64,000 nt of DNA from Candidatus Sulfopaludibacter sp. SbA3 (lineage in GTDB: Bacteria > Acidobacteriota > Terriglobia > Bryobacterales > Bryobacteraceae), in the NCBI GenBank assembly GCA_945890485.1, contig CAMDCN010000007.1, positions 248,001 through 312,000 on the forward strand. Reading direction: 5' to 3'. This document shows, piece by piece, positions 1-9,297 of the stretch. The stretch's first letter is position 1, and every line of letters begins with the position of its first letter. The notes below the pieces were generated by a model, which had not been told where the DNA came from, did no database searches, and saw only the letters and a list, made by a program, of their open reading frames with translations. The position numbers and the translations under genes were made by a program.

Positions 1-2
1 TC

Positions 3-1001
3 TCCGCGGATCAGATTGCCGCCAACCACGTGGGGGCTTTCACCGCCTTGCCGTCGTTGGAGTTGGCCACCATGCCACAGACATGGAAGGAGAACCAGGA
101 AGGCCTGAACGAGGGTTACTACTCGCACTGCAGCTTTCGGTCCCCGACGCAGGCGGTGCCTGCCGAGGTCAATCCGCGGAATGTGCTCTATCGCCTGTTC
201 AACAAACAGGAGCAAGGCGGCGGCGTGCGTCAATCGTCGCCACTGAGTGCGCTCGATCAAAGCTTGTTGGACATCGTGCTGGGTGGCGCCCGGGACCTCC
301 GGCGCACCTTGCCCGCCTCGGACCAGCGCAAGCTCGATGAGTACCTGGACAGCGTTCGCTCGGTGGAACGGCGCATCGCCGCGATCGAGTCCCGTCAGAA
401 AGACGCCGCTTTGGAGAAGGCAGGCGTCCGCGCGAGCAAGCGTGACGCCTCCGATTCGCCGCCGATCGAGATCAGGATTCCCGAGGGCGAAAAGCGGAGC
501 GAGTACATGCAGGTGATGTGCGACCTGAACATCCTCGCTTTCCAGACGGATACGACTCGTGTCAGCACGTACATCGGCTCCACACCCAACGGAGCCTCTT
601 ATCCGGAACTGGGTTTCAACGACCAGCATCACTCGAACACCCATCACAACAACGATGCGGAAAAGGTTCGCAAGATCGCCAGGATCACCGAATTCAACAT
701 TGCGCAGTTCGCCTATATGGTGAAGAAGATGGATGGCTTGCGGGAGGCCGGCGGCACCTTGCTGGACAACTGCATCATGATGTGGGGATCCGGGCTTGAG
801 GATGGCAACAAGCACACTCGCGAGAACCTCCCCTTCGTGATCGCCGGCAAAGGCGGCGGTTCGATCAAAACGGGACGCTTCTTCGCGGACACCAAGGGTA
901 ATCAAGGCGATCTGCTGACCACCCTGCTCGCCTGCGCCGGCATTCCGATCGACCGCCCCGTCGGTATCGCGACGAAGCAAATCGAGGAACTCAAGGCCTA
1001 G
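3..1001 (+). CDS. DUF1552 domain protein, C-terminal part (5' end outside window)
   Basis: The frame is open from the first bases of the window, so the real start lies upstream; the GTG at 30 is internal. The protein fits the DUF1552 family of exported proteins common in Planctomycetes and Acidobacteria: an [10 protein letters not shown] segment, a helical region with [12 protein letters not shown], then [14 protein letters not shown] and a C-terminal block with [10 protein letters not shown] and [11 protein letters not shown]. The family resembles sulfatase/DUF1501-type proteins and usually sits next to a DUF1592-type cytochrome-domain protein, which would lie upstream here. The substrate is not known. 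Family assignment is confident; function is not. Confidence 0.85.
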   Translation, partial: SADQIAANHVGAFTALPSLELATMPQTWKENQEGLNEGYYSHCSFRSPTQAVPAEVNPRNVLYRLFNKQEQGGGVRQSSPLSALDQSLLDIVLGGARDLRRTLPASDQRKLDEYLDSVRSVERRIAAIESRQKDAALEKAGVRASKRDASDSPPIEIRIPEGEKRSEYMQVMCDLNILAFQTDTTRVSTYIGSTPNGASYPELGFNDQHHSNTHHNNDAEKVRKIARITEFNIAQFAYMVKKMDGLREAGGTLLDNCIMMWGSGLEDGNKHTRENLPFVIAGKGGGSIKTGRFFADTKGNQGDLLTTLLACAGIPIDRPVGIATKQIEELKA

Positions 1002-1446
1002 GAGTCAACCCTCACCACCGGCACGCTCACCCCGCGAAGCGGAGGATACAACTTGGCATCGCCGGCTCCTGCACCCAAGCCGCGATACGGCAAGCTCTGA
1101 AAAGCGAAACGGTCGGAGACTCCAACGCTTCATTTCGCCATTCTCAAAAGCCCCACCGCCTGACCGGTCCCTTTGTAATCCCGGCGAATCAACGTCTTCT
1201 CTGAAAGTCCCGTAGAGGGAGGTTGAAGCTCTGTCCGGATCGCCGGCGATCTGGAAAGTGGCACGGCAGACGAGACGCACACCAGGTCCAGCAGAGTTTC
1301 CCGGCATCGCGAGTCCGCAGCCGCTAGGGTACTGTCCCCGTGCCGGCCAACCGCTCACCTCGATAACCCGCTGACCCACCTACAAAGCAGCCTCAATTCT
1401 CAGCCACATATGCCCGATCACCCTCAATAACCGTTAGGTCCGCTAG
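1002..1446. other. Gene-poor stretch
   Basis: No convincing gene. The 124-codon minus-strand frame (1005-1379) has no recognisable domain. The stretch separates the DUF1552 gene from a transposase relic, so it may hold the degraded upstream end of that element; I could not identify a terminal inverted repeat. Confidence 0.4.
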
Positions 1447-2090
1447 TTGCTCAAGGTCACCGATACCGTGCTTGATGAGGTCAATCCGTGGCAAAGCCGG
1501 CCGATAGACAGCATGGATCCGGTGGTGAATATGCGCGATGAAGGCCGGGTGGAGATCGGAATCAATGCAGAGGGAAGGAAGGCACGAAGTTCTCGCTGGC
1601 GGTGGAGACGGTGTTTCGGCAGACGCAAGTGCAGGCGCACATCGTGCATCTGATCCGGGCGAGCTTGAACTCCGCCTCCCGGAAGGAGCGGAAGACGCTG
1701 GCGACGGACCTGAAGCCGGTGGACCGGGCGGTGAACGCCGAGGCAGCGACCGTGGCGCTGCAGAAGTTCCGGGTGCGTTGGCCGAAGCACCAGGTGGTGG
1801 CGGATGTGTGAGAGCGGAACTGGCAGCGGATGATTCCGTTCTTCCAGTTTCCGGAGGAGATCCGGCGGGTGATCTACACGACGAATACGGCGGAGAGCCT
1901 GCATAAGAGCCCGCCGAGGGTGACGAAGAACCGGGGCTCGTTCCCGAGCGAGGAGGCGACGTTCAAGCTGCTGTATTTGGCGTTGCGGAATGCCGGGAAG
2001 CGGTGGCGATCCGTGCGGGGCCGGCGAGAGGCCATGCGTCAATTTGAGATGATCTACCCCGGCCGGCTGCAGGCCGCCCGGGCAGCTTAG
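1447..2090 (+). pseudogene. IS256-family (mutator) transposase remnant
   Basis: Three collinear pieces match an IS256-type transposase. The first (from 1447) reads VTDTVLDEVNPWQSRPID then RDEGRV and INAEGRK, with an internal deletion where the first catalytic Asp region should be. After a frameshift near 1585-1600 the second reads HIVHLIRASLNSASRKERK and ATDLKP. A TGA at 1809-1811 interrupts the frame, which continues as PEEIRRVIYTTNTAESL, VTKNRGSFPSEEA and LLYLALRNAGKRW. With one deletion, one frameshift and one nonsense codon it cannot encode an active enzyme. Confidence 0.9.
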
Positions 2091-2339
2091 GGCACGCCTC
2101 CTCAACTTCGACTCCCTGCCCCTCGGTGAACCCGGCGACATCCCATGCCAAGCCACCAGTCAAATCCTCTCCCTTCGCATTTGCTTCACCAAGATCGAGT
2201 AAGCTCCGACCAGCCAATCAGCCATCGAACTCCTCCTATTCGTTCGCAATATCTCCCAGCCCAATACCGTTGGCGCCCACTTCACGCCCCAGTTCGCCCA
2301 TCTCGATGACGCCGCCAACCGAATGCGAATGCCCGTCCG

Positions 2340-3383
2340 CTAATTCAGCCGGGCCTCGTAAACATTCCCCGCTCGGTCAGAAGCCAGCACAATCCAAACC
2401 TGTCCCTCCGGCAAACGCGCCTTCGGCCCTGTCACATCGTTGACGCGCGCACCCGGAATCACCAATTCCTCCCGCCCGTCCACCCACCGTACAATCTCAC
2501 TTCCGCCCCGCAGGTACCGGCTATGCAGAAGAATCATCTGCTCCGGCTTCCCGCCCAGCAGCACAGCCGGGCGGCTAGGCTCCCCCGCACTGGTCCGCGG
2601 CGCATACGGCGTGCTCTTCCATCTCCCATACTTCCCCCGTTCGCGTATCACCAACTGCGGCGCCCCCATCGCGTCCACAGAGTTCTTCATCGCCACGAGC
2701 AGTCGTCCATCTGCCGACACCGATGCCCGTATATGGTCGTCCGCATTTTTCCCGCCGCGCTCAATCGCCTCAATCGCACCCCAGTCCTTTGCGCCATCCT
2801 TGCGCCACCGAAACCAAACGGTATCTGCCGCCTGATCCGACCAGATAACCCCAACGCCACCACCCACCGCCACGATGCCACAAATATCGTCCTTCATCGC
2901 GGCTGTCGCACTCACTTTTTCGGCATTCTTCCACCCCTGTCCCGATCGCCGAACCCACATCTCCCTCCCCATGCCATACGCCATCCACCACTCCCCCCGC
3001 CCATCCCGCGCCAACGTCGCGGTCTCCAACTTCCCCTCCACCGCAATTTCCGCGGCTTTCCCATTCACTTCGTACCCCGCCCCCCGCCAACGCAAACACC
3101 GAAACGCCAACCGCCGCTCCGCCACCAACACCGCGCAAGCTTCATTCTCGTCAGCCCAGACATCCGCCTGCCCCGGCAGTCCTCGCAGCCCCGCATCCAA
3201 TTCCGTCTGCCGCGCCCATGCTCCGCCGGCTTCCCGCCGCCAAACACTGCTGCCGTCCTTCACCGGCAACCATGCCCACCAACTCCCTCGGGCAAACCAG
3301 ATCTTCGACTGCGGCTTATCCGCCGTCGGCGACGACACGTCGACGCTAAAGACAGGCGCCAGGAACAGGAAAAGGAAGAGCAT
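2340..3383 (-). CDS. Secreted hypothetical protein, possibly beta-propeller
   Basis: A 347-residue protein beginning MLFLFLFLAPVFS, a short signal peptide with no lipobox cysteine, so export is likely. The body has repeated Trp-rich segments spaced about 40-60 residues apart (WRREAGGAWARQ, GEWWMAYGMG, VGVIWSDQ, VWFRWRKDG), as in sialidase-like or BNR-type beta-propellers that check strand by strand. No catalytic signature is visible. It is transcribed alone, divergent from the small gene at 3460. An AGAGG box lies about 9 nt before the start. The propeller fold is inference. Confidence 0.7.
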   Translation of the reverse strand: MLFLFLFLAPVFSVDVSSPTADKPQSKIWFARGSWWAWLPVKDGSSVWRREAGGAWARQTELDAGLRGLPGQADVWADENEACAVLVAERRLAFRCLRWRGAGYEVNGKAAEIAVEGKLETATLARDGRGEWWMAYGMGREMWVRRSGQGWKNAEKVSATAAMKDDICGIVAVGGGVGVIWSDQAADTVWFRWRKDGAKDWGAIEAIERGGKNADDHIRASVSADGRLLVAMKNSVDAMGAPQLVIRERGKYGRWKSTPYAPRTSAGEPSRPAVLLGGKPEQMILLHSRYLRGGSEIVRWVDGREELVIPGARVNDVTGPKARLPEGQVWIVLASDRAGNVYEARLN

Positions 3384-3459
3384 CGGAAAAAACCTCTAAA
3401 GAATCGACTGCCGTAGCCAATAAGTACCACAGGAATTGTCTGAAGCGAGGAAAACCATC

Positions 3460-3798
3460 ATGTCACTCTCTCCCGTCACCGGCCTCCAATCCTCCATCGT
3501 CCGCTCCAGCCAGGCCTTCGATAACGTCAACCCGCCAGCTCCCATCGAATCGCTAGTTGCTCAAGTCCGCGGACTCGCCCTCGACTCGGTCAATATCGCC
3601 GCCGGCGACCCCGCCGCCCTCGCCTCCAACCAAAGTCAGCTCCAGGCCGCTCTGCTCTCTCTACGTGCCCTATCCCCCATTCGCGACCCCAGCATTGCCG
3701 CCGAAACCGCCCGCGCGGCGCAGGCCAAAATCGAAAGCAGCGTCCTCAGCAACAGTTCCCAAACCGCCGCCCTCGTCGCCTCACTCCTCCGCGGATAG
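3460..3798 (+). CDS. Small Ala/Ser-rich hypothetical protein upstream of fliS-like gene
   Basis: 112 residues starting MSLSPVTGLQSSIVRSS. I chose ATG 3460 over the in-frame TTG at 3436 because GAGG at 3447-3450 is well spaced from it. There is no signal peptide or TM helix; the sequence is predicted helical, with low-complexity Ala/Ser/Leu stretches such as SNQSQLQAALLSL. It ends 4 nt before the start of the FliS-like gene, so the two are probably translated together. A flagellar or surface-filament partner role is only suggested by that pairing; I do not recognise the family. Confidence 0.65.
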   Translation: MSLSPVTGLQSSIVRSSQAFDNVNPPAPIESLVAQVRGLALDSVNIAAGDPAALASNQSQLQAALLSLRALSPIRDPSIAAETARAAQAKIESSVLSNSSQTAALVASLLRG

Positions 3799-3802
3799 CG
3801 CC

Positions 3803-4120
3803 ATGTCCACCTCTTTTCTCAACGCCTACCGGCCACCTCTCGAACTCGCCTCCCCCGCAGAGCTCGCCGTCGAGCTCTGCGATGCCGCGCTCCTCAGGCT
3901 CTGCCCCAGCGCCACGGCTACGCGCCTCGCCGAAGCCCAACAAGCCATCTCCGGACTAGTCGCCCTGGTAAACCCCGATGCTGGCGACGTCGCCTCCAAC
4001 CTTCTCCGCCTCTACGAGTACTGCCTCCACCGCATCAACTCCCCCGGCGACGATCTCCAATCCGTCCGCGCCACCCTCTCTACTCTCCGTTCCGCGTTCG
4101 CCGGCCTTGAAGAACGATAA
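3803..4120 (+). CDS. FliS-like flagellar export chaperone
   Basis: 105 residues. The sequence follows the FliS pattern: an N-terminal NAYRPPLELASPAEL (usually AY....v.tASpeeLi.mLYdgai), then LCDAALLRL, a central helix with AQQAISGLVALV, the conserved GDVASNLLRLYEYCLHRI (usually g.iA.nL..lYdyi...L), and a last helix with LSTLRSAFAGL. FliS binds the C terminus of flagellin and blocks early assembly. The reading frame is open further upstream, but the ATG at 3803, 4 nt after the previous stop, gives the normal FliS length. No flagellin, fliC or fliD is in view, so it may serve a distant flagellar locus. Divergent member. Confidence 0.65.
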   Translation: MSTSFLNAYRPPLELASPAELAVELCDAALLRLCPSATATRLAEAQQAISGLVALVNPDAGDVASNLLRLYEYCLHRINSPGDDLQSVRATLSTLRSAFAGLEER

Positions 4121-4160
4121 GTTCCTCGAACAAATCCCGTCTCCAATCGTATCGTCGGGT

Positions 4161-5192
4161 ATGTTCCGCCTCCTGCGGCTCTCTGGTATCGCTGCGCTCG
4201 CCTGCGCCCAGGACCTCGCCACCCAAGCCGACCGCTACGTCCAAAGCTGGGTCCGCGACAGTCAGTTCCGCGGTGTCGTCCTCATCGCCAAGGACGGCCA
4301 ACCCCTGCTGCGCAAGGGCTATGGCCTCGCCAACGCCGAATGGAACATCCCCAACTCTCGCGAAACCAAGTTCCGCCTCGGGTCCATCACCAAGCAGTTC
4401 ACTGCCGTCGCCGTCCTCCAACTCGCTGAGAAGGGCAAGCTCAAGCTCGCAGATCCCGTCAAGATGCACTAAGCCGATGCCCCCGCCACCTGGGACAAGA
4501 TCACCATCCACCATCTACTGAATCACACCTCCGGCATCAAATCCTACACCGGCCTCCCCGGCTTCCTCGCCAAACAATCCCACGACCGCCGCACCCCCAC
4601 TGAGATCGTCAAGCTCACGCAGGACATGCCGCTCGAGCTCGAACCCGGCGAAAAGTTCGCCTACAACAACACCGCCTATGTCCTCTTCGGCGCCGTCATC
4701 GAAAAGGCCTCCGGCCAGTCTTACGAGTCCTACCTTCGCCAAAACAGCTTCGAGCCTCTAGGCATGGCGGACTCCGTTACGACTCCTCCCGCGCCATCCT
4801 CCCACGCCGACCACCTCGACATGTTCCGCCCTTACGCCGCCGGCTCCCTCTATTCCACCGGCGACGACCTCCTCAAGTGGAATCAGGCCCACGGAGGCGG
4901 CATTAACTGCATCACCATCGCCATCCTCAGCAATCAATCCAACCCAGCGCCGGAACGCATCGCCAACGCTTTCGGCCGCATGGCCTTCGGCGAAACCGTC
5001 GAACCCCGGCCCCTCGTCACCCGCGTCGAAGTCCCCACCGGCAAGCTCGACCAACTCGCTGGCCACTACGAACTCAGCCCCACCAGCGACAGCACCCTCG
5101 TCCAAATGGCCATCGACGCCAAACTCGAATTCAACCGCGGCCCCGAAGACCCTGCGACGTCCCTCACACTGCACCAGGGCGGCGAACCATGA
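4161..5192 (+). pseudogene. Decayed serine beta-lactamase-type hydrolase (class C/penicillin-binding family)
   Basis: From ATG 4161 the product starts with a signal peptide (MFRLLRLSGIAALACAQ) and has the SITK (SxxK) nucleophile motif and YNN (YxN) motif of the class C beta-lactamase/esterase family, plus HGGG near the C terminus. A TAA at 4470-4472 stops the frame after ADPVKMH, yet the same frame continues with TWDKITIHHLLNHTSG, so this is a nonsense mutation. Further on, the usual stretch between GMADS and the AAGSLYSTGDDL block is shortened, and another block is missing just before HGGG. With one stop and at least two in-frame deletions I treat it as a pseudogene. It follows the FliS-like gene by 40 nt but need not be related. 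Confidence 0.85.
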
Positions 5193-5244
5193 CCGCTAAG
5201 CGCCTCCCCGACTAACACAATCCCGATCGCGTTGAGGATCAGAG

Positions 5245-5616
5245 CTAGAGCAGCCGGATGATCTGAATCGTGCAGGCAGAGGCTCCAGCGATCAGGATCA
5301 GTTTCTCGTTGGTGTTGCGCGGCGCGAGACTGGGCACAAACCCGAGCGTCATCAAGAAGAGCCCCGAGAGAACGACCACCATGGAGAGCGTTTCGGCTTC
5401 GAAGAATTCGAGAATCAGGCCGACAAGGAAGGCCAGCAGAGGCACCAGACGGAGCGGCACGGCCAAAGGCGACCTGGAAACAGGAACATCCACGACCGGA
5501 TCGGGGGAGTTGTTCAGCCTTTGGATAGCGCGGCGGGCCAGTTCCCCGACGGTGGGGACGCGAACGCAATTGGGTTCTTCCCACGCCGGCGTCGGGTCGT
5601 CGACATACGCCTTCAA
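5245..5616 (-). CDS. Small membrane protein, unknown function
   Basis: As called from TTG 5616 it has 123 residues: a soluble N-terminal part (TVGELARRAIQRLNNSP), then hydrophobic stretches VPLLAFLVGLILEFF, MVVVLSGLFLMTLGF and LILIAGASACTIQII that look like three TM helices. The frame is open up to 5733, right to the end of the phospholipase gene, and the extra residues (PNPDSLEDPELFRAL, ESDDIRAVELLK) look like real protein. No ATG, GTG or TTG occurs in that extension; only CTG. The true start is therefore unclear: a non-standard start or a mutated one are both possible. Likely co-transcribed with the phospholipase C gene. Confidence 0.6.
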   Translation of the reverse strand: MKAYVDDPTPAWEEPNCVRVPTVGELARRAIQRLNNSPDPVVDVPVSRSPLAVPLRLVPLLAFLVGLILEFFEAETLSMVVVLSGLFLMTLGFVPSLAPRNTNEKLILIAGASACTIQIIRLL

Positions 5617-5728
5617 CAGTTCGACAGCGCGAATGTCATCCGATTCAATGAGGGCTCGGAAAAGCTCGGGATCCTCAAGAGAGTCGGGATTGGGAAGTCT
5701 AGGCGACAGGTCTTTATCTTCCCCCGTT

Positions 5729-8095
5729 TCAACTCATGGCGGGGTCGCTGATGCTGGGTTGACCATTTTCGATACGGCCAGCGAGACGGCGGCGATAAGC
5801 GGCGGCATCGACGATCGAGAGGCTGAAGTCGTACCAACGATGGCTTTTGGCACAGTCGAGAAGCACGGCTTTGGCTTTCTTGGCCGGTACGGTGACGCGG
5901 CGGATTGGGCTTCCGTATGATTCATCCTTGATGACAACGGTCAAGGCGGGTCCCCGATTCACTAAGACCAGTTCCAAGTCGCCTTTGGGCGTATAGCGGG
6001 CTTCGACGTCGAGCGCAGGGTCGACGGCGGAGCCGGCAAACTCTCGCAAGAAACCATTGGGGCCGCAAACGTTCAGGTGGTAGTTCTCGCCAGGGAAGCC
6101 GGCTAGCTCCCATGTGTCGGTGACGCTTTCTCCGGCGGCGACGGCGTAGGCGCGGGTGCGGAGTTTAGCTTGGCCTTTGTAGAGGCCGGGCGTGTAGACG
6201 TGAAAGCCGGAGCCTGCCCCCTTCTTCGCGGTGAGGACGAGGCGGAACCCCTGCTTGTCGCTCGTCAGGGCGCCATCCGCGTAGAGCTCATAGGGCAGCG
6301 CAGTGGATGGGCGTGTGCCGGGCTCCTGACGGGGCAGTGTTTTGCCGAACCCGGAGGGCATCTGCTTGAACTGCGCCTGATGGATTCCGGAGAGGACGGC
6401 TTCGCGCGAAGGCGTGGGCAGCTTCGGCAACGGCTCGACCGCAGCGGGGCGGAAGACGGAGGTGAGGTCGCCGCAAACGGCGCGGCGCCAGGGGCTGATG
6501 TTGGTCTCGCGGATCTCCCGCTTGTAGCGATGGCTGAGGACCTTCTCCAGAAGCTGGAGGACAGAAGTATGGTCGCAGACCTGCGAATTGACGAAGCCGC
6601 CGCGACTCCATGGCGAGGCGACGACGAAGGGGACGCGGAAGCCGAGTCCGATTGGTCCGGGAGCACCTGCGGCGCTGGCTGTTCCGGGCTGCGCGTATTC
6701 GACGGTGCCATCGGCACCGGGCGAGGTGCGGCCGGTTTCGGGGCGAAGCGGATCTGGCGCGACGAAGGGCGGGACGTGGTCGAAGTAGCCGTCGTTCTCG
6801 TCGTAGGTGAGGATGAAGATGGTCTTCTTCCAGACCTCGGGGTTCTGCGTGAGGATGTTCATGACCTCCGCGACGTACCAGGCGCCGTACCAGGGGGCGC
6901 CAGCGTGGTCAGAGAAGTTTTCGGGGGAGACGATCCAGGACACGGCGGGGACTTTGCCGATGGCGACGTCCTGGCGGAACTGATGGAGGACGTCGCCGCG
7001 GGGGATCTTCATCTCGCGGGTGGCGGCGCCGTCCTGATAGGTGTGAGTGGCGAGTTCGCGATAGTGCGGGTCGGCGGTGTTGGTGGTGAAGGCTTTGGCG
7101 TGGATAGCAGGCACCGGCGTGGTGACCTTCGACCAGCGCTCATGCTGGGCGAGGAGCCACTTCTTTTCGCGGATCGTGCGGCGCAGGCGCGGGGTGGCTG
7201 GCTGCTTTTCCAGGGCCTCGATTTCGGCGGGAAGGTTGGGGGCGATCCTGGCGAGATGCGCCTGGAAGGCGGGATGGCGTCCGGTCTGATACTGGACGAA
7301 CCATTCGAGGGGGTTGTCGGTGAAGTTGGCCAGCCAGTCGGACTCCCCGCTTGTGAAGCCGGTGGGGAGGCTGAGCTCGTTCTGGTAGACGCGCCAGGAT
7401 ATGCCGGCTTGTTCGAGGCGTTCGGGGAAGGTGGTCCAGCGAGCTTCGACGCCGTAGTCGACGTCGGAATTGAGGACGTTGGCCCGGCAGGTGTTGTTCT
7501 GGGCTTCGCGGATGGTGCCGGTCCAGAGGTAGAGGCGATTGGGCGTGGTGCCCGTGAGGGAGGAGCAGAAGTGCTGGTCGCAGACGGTGAAGGCGTCGGC
7601 GAGCGCGTAGTAGAAGGGGAGGTCGGCGCGATTGTAGAAGCCGAGGGTGAGGGGCATGCCGGCGCACTCTTTGCGGCCGGAGGCCTTGTGCTCGAGCCAG
7701 CCGTCGTGGTTGCCGTCGGCGCGGGCGCCGGACTGGTCCGGCCAGCCGTGAGGGAGGGAGCCGAGCCAGGTGGACTTGGTCTCCTTGATATTTAGGTGGA
7801 AGGGGGCGTAGGTGTCGCCGGCGGCGTTGGACTGGAGCCAGACAGGGTTCTGATTGGGGAGGGTGACGGCTCGGGGGTCGTTGAAGCCGCGGACGCCGCG
7901 GAGGTGGCCGAAGGTGTGGTCGAAGGAGCGGTTCTCCTGCATGAGGATGACGACGTGTTCGGCGTCGAGGAAAGAGGAGCCGGGGTTGGGGGCAATGGTG
8001 GCGGCCTGCTGGACGGCGGCGAGAAGTGACTGGGTAAGCGAGGTGGAGCTGGAAAAGAGGGCGGCGCGGCGGAGGAAGTCTCGACGGGTGCTCAT
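5729..8095 (-). CDS. Tat-exported phosphocholine-type phospholipase C
   Basis: 788 residues. The N terminus MSTRRDFLRRAALF is a twin-arginine signal, so it is exported folded. Family signatures include VVILMQENRSFDHTFG near residue 55, the metal/active-site region with CDQHFCSSLTGTTPNR, VSWIVSPENFSDHAG and LTYDENDGYFDHVPPF, followed by VPFVVASPWSRGG. The C-terminal part carries two short beta-rich repeats of the DUF756 type (DTWELAGFPGENYHLNVCG). This is the bacterial non-hemolytic PLC/acid phosphatase (PlcN/AcpA-like) family, which cleaves phosphocholine or related head groups, often for phosphate scavenging. Length matches the family. The small membrane gene downstream overlaps its stop region. 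Confidence 0.93.
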   Translation of the reverse strand: MSTRRDFLRRAALFSSSTSLTQSLLAAVQQAATIAPNPGSSFLDAEHVVILMQENRSFDHTFGHLRGVRGFNDPRAVTLPNQNPVWLQSNAAGDTYAPFHLNIKETKSTWLGSLPHGWPDQSGARADGNHDGWLEHKASGRKECAGMPLTLGFYNRADLPFYYALADAFTVCDQHFCSSLTGTTPNRLYLWTGTIREAQNNTCRANVLNSDVDYGVEARWTTFPERLEQAGISWRVYQNELSLPTGFTSGESDWLANFTDNPLEWFVQYQTGRHPAFQAHLARIAPNLPAEIEALEKQPATPRLRRTIREKKWLLAQHERWSKVTTPVPAIHAKAFTTNTADPHYRELATHTYQDGAATREMKIPRGDVLHQFRQDVAIGKVPAVSWIVSPENFSDHAGAPWYGAWYVAEVMNILTQNPEVWKKTIFILTYDENDGYFDHVPPFVAPDPLRPETGRTSPGADGTVEYAQPGTASAAGAPGPIGLGFRVPFVVASPWSRGGFVNSQVCDHTSVLQLLEKVLSHRYKREIRETNISPWRRAVCGDLTSVFRPAAVEPLPKLPTPSREAVLSGIHQAQFKQMPSGFGKTLPRQEPGTRPSTALPYELYADGALTSDKQGFRLVLTAKKGAGSGFHVYTPGLYKGQAKLRTRAYAVAAGESVTDTWELAGFPGENYHLNVCGPNGFLREFAGSAVDPALDVEARYTPKGDLELVLVNRGPALTVVIKDESYGSPIRRVTVPAKKAKAVLLDCAKSHRWYDFSLSIVDAAAYRRRLAGRIENGQPSISDPAMS

Positions 8096-8451
8096 GGTTG
8101 GCTATTGGTAGGGTAGCGCGGCCAGGTTGGGTACCGGCGGGGTTCGACGCCGCGCCGGACCGCTGCCGGGTGCTCGCTCTTCCTGCGGCATTGGGGGGGA
8201 TGATTCGGGTCTGTCCGGCTGGTAGTGCGGGCTGTAGGCGTTCCCACTTGGTCGGGACCTGATCGGCTCGGTGCCGAATTGGCTGCGGATTGCAGTATCC
8301 GATCCCGACGTTCCTTTGGTCCGGGGATGATCGGAGCCTTGCGGATGGTCATTCGGGCTGTGGGCGGTCTCGGAAGCCGTTAGGAGGGCTAGAGACTGAA
8401 AGTTTATGAAACAGAAGTGACCCAGTTCTCCCCTCTCCTTTGGAGAACTAC
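8096..8451. other. Divergent intergenic region
   Basis: Lies between the divergently read phospholipase C and SGNH hydrolase genes, so both promoters should be here. The minus-strand frame 8092-8352 has no recognisable features. A GGAGA Shine-Dalgarno box at 8442-8446 serves the gene starting at 8452. No clear operator or pho box was found by eye. Confidence 0.4.
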
Positions 8452-9297
8452 ATGAACTTGCATTGGAGTGCCTTCGGCACTATGGCGCTTTTGCTTCTGG
8501 CGGCGTCGGCGTCAGCGGCCAATTTGAAGAACTATACCTACTTGGCCTTGGGGGACTCGATTCCGTTTGGCTTCGACCCGACTCTGTTCGCTACGTCGAT
8601 CCCGGCTCCCAATGACTTTACCGGGTATCCGGAACTCTTGCGGAATCCGAAAGCGAAGAAGCTGTTGAACGCGGCCTGTCCGGGGGAGACCAGCGGAAGC
8701 TTTCTCGTGTACCTCGCACCAGACAATGGATGCAACGGGGCAGGGCCGCAGGATCAGCCTCCGTTCAAGTCGTCAATTGGGCTGAAGGCAGACTACCCGG
8801 GGATCTCGCAAATGCAGTTTGCCGTGGGGCAACTGCAAGGCAACAAACACATTAGCCTGGTAACACTAAGCATCGGGGGCAACGACCTGTCTCTTTTGCA
8901 AGCGGCCTGCGCGGCGGAGTCCGATTTCGGGAGCTGCGTACAGACCCGGCTACCGCAGGTGCTGGGGAGCTACGGGTTCCAGTTGACGCAGATTCTGACC
9001 GGCATCCGGCAGGAGTATCGCGGCACGCTGGTGCTGATGACGAACTACTCACCAACTGCCGATCCGCTGGCGATTGGGGCCGTGGCGGCCCTGAACGGCG
9101 TGATGGTCGCGGTGGGATCGCAGTTCGGAGTTCAAATCGCCGATGGGTTTGGGGCGTTTCAAGCGGCTTCCGCGCCATTTGCGGGTGACCCTTGCGCGGC
9201 GGGACTGCTCGTTCGGCTTTCGGCATCCAGTTGCGACATCCACCCCTCAACGTTGGGGCGACGCGTGCTGGCTCAGACGGTTTCGAGCCTCAATTAG
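8452..9297 (+). CDS. Secreted SGNH/GDSL-family hydrolase
   Basis: 281 residues from ATG 8452, chosen over TTG 8440 because of the GGAGA box 5 nt upstream. The signal peptide is MALLLLAASASA-like and ends before ANLKNYTYLA. Catalytic blocks are in order: YLALGDSIPFGF (block I Ser), LSIGGNDLSLL (block III Gly-Asn) and SSCDIHPSTLGRR (block V Asp-x-x-His). The family contains lipases, esterases and carbohydrate esterases, so the substrate cannot be named. Three Cys pairs in the mature part suggest disulfides. It is an apparently monocistronic gene. Confidence 0.85.
   Translation: MNLHWSAFGTMALLLLAASASAANLKNYTYLALGDSIPFGFDPTLFATSIPAPNDFTGYPELLRNPKAKKLLNAACPGETSGSFLVYLAPDNGCNGAGPQDQPPFKSSIGLKADYPGISQMQFAVGQLQGNKHISLVTLSIGGNDLSLLQAACAAESDFGSCVQTRLPQVLGSYGFQLTQILTGIRQEYRGTLVLMTNYSPTADPLAIGAVAALNGVMVAVGSQFGVQIADGFGAFQAASAPFAGDPCAAGLLVRLSASSCDIHPSTLGRRVLAQTVSSLN

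Noticed and set aside
1005-1379. 124-codon minus-strand frame after the DUF1552 gene
   Set aside because: No domain, no ribosome-binding site and unusual composition.
2226-2342. Short plus-strand frame with SAIELLLFVRNISQP
   Set aside because: Looks protein-like but has no start codon and a stop just upstream; too short to name.
2523-3416. 297-codon plus-strand frame
   Set aside because: Antisense to the secreted hypothetical; Pro/Arg-rich composition.
6170-7795. 541-codon plus-strand frame opposite the phospholipase C gene
   Set aside because: Shadow of the phospholipase gene in GC-rich DNA; low-complexity Gly/Glu/Val composition and no domain.
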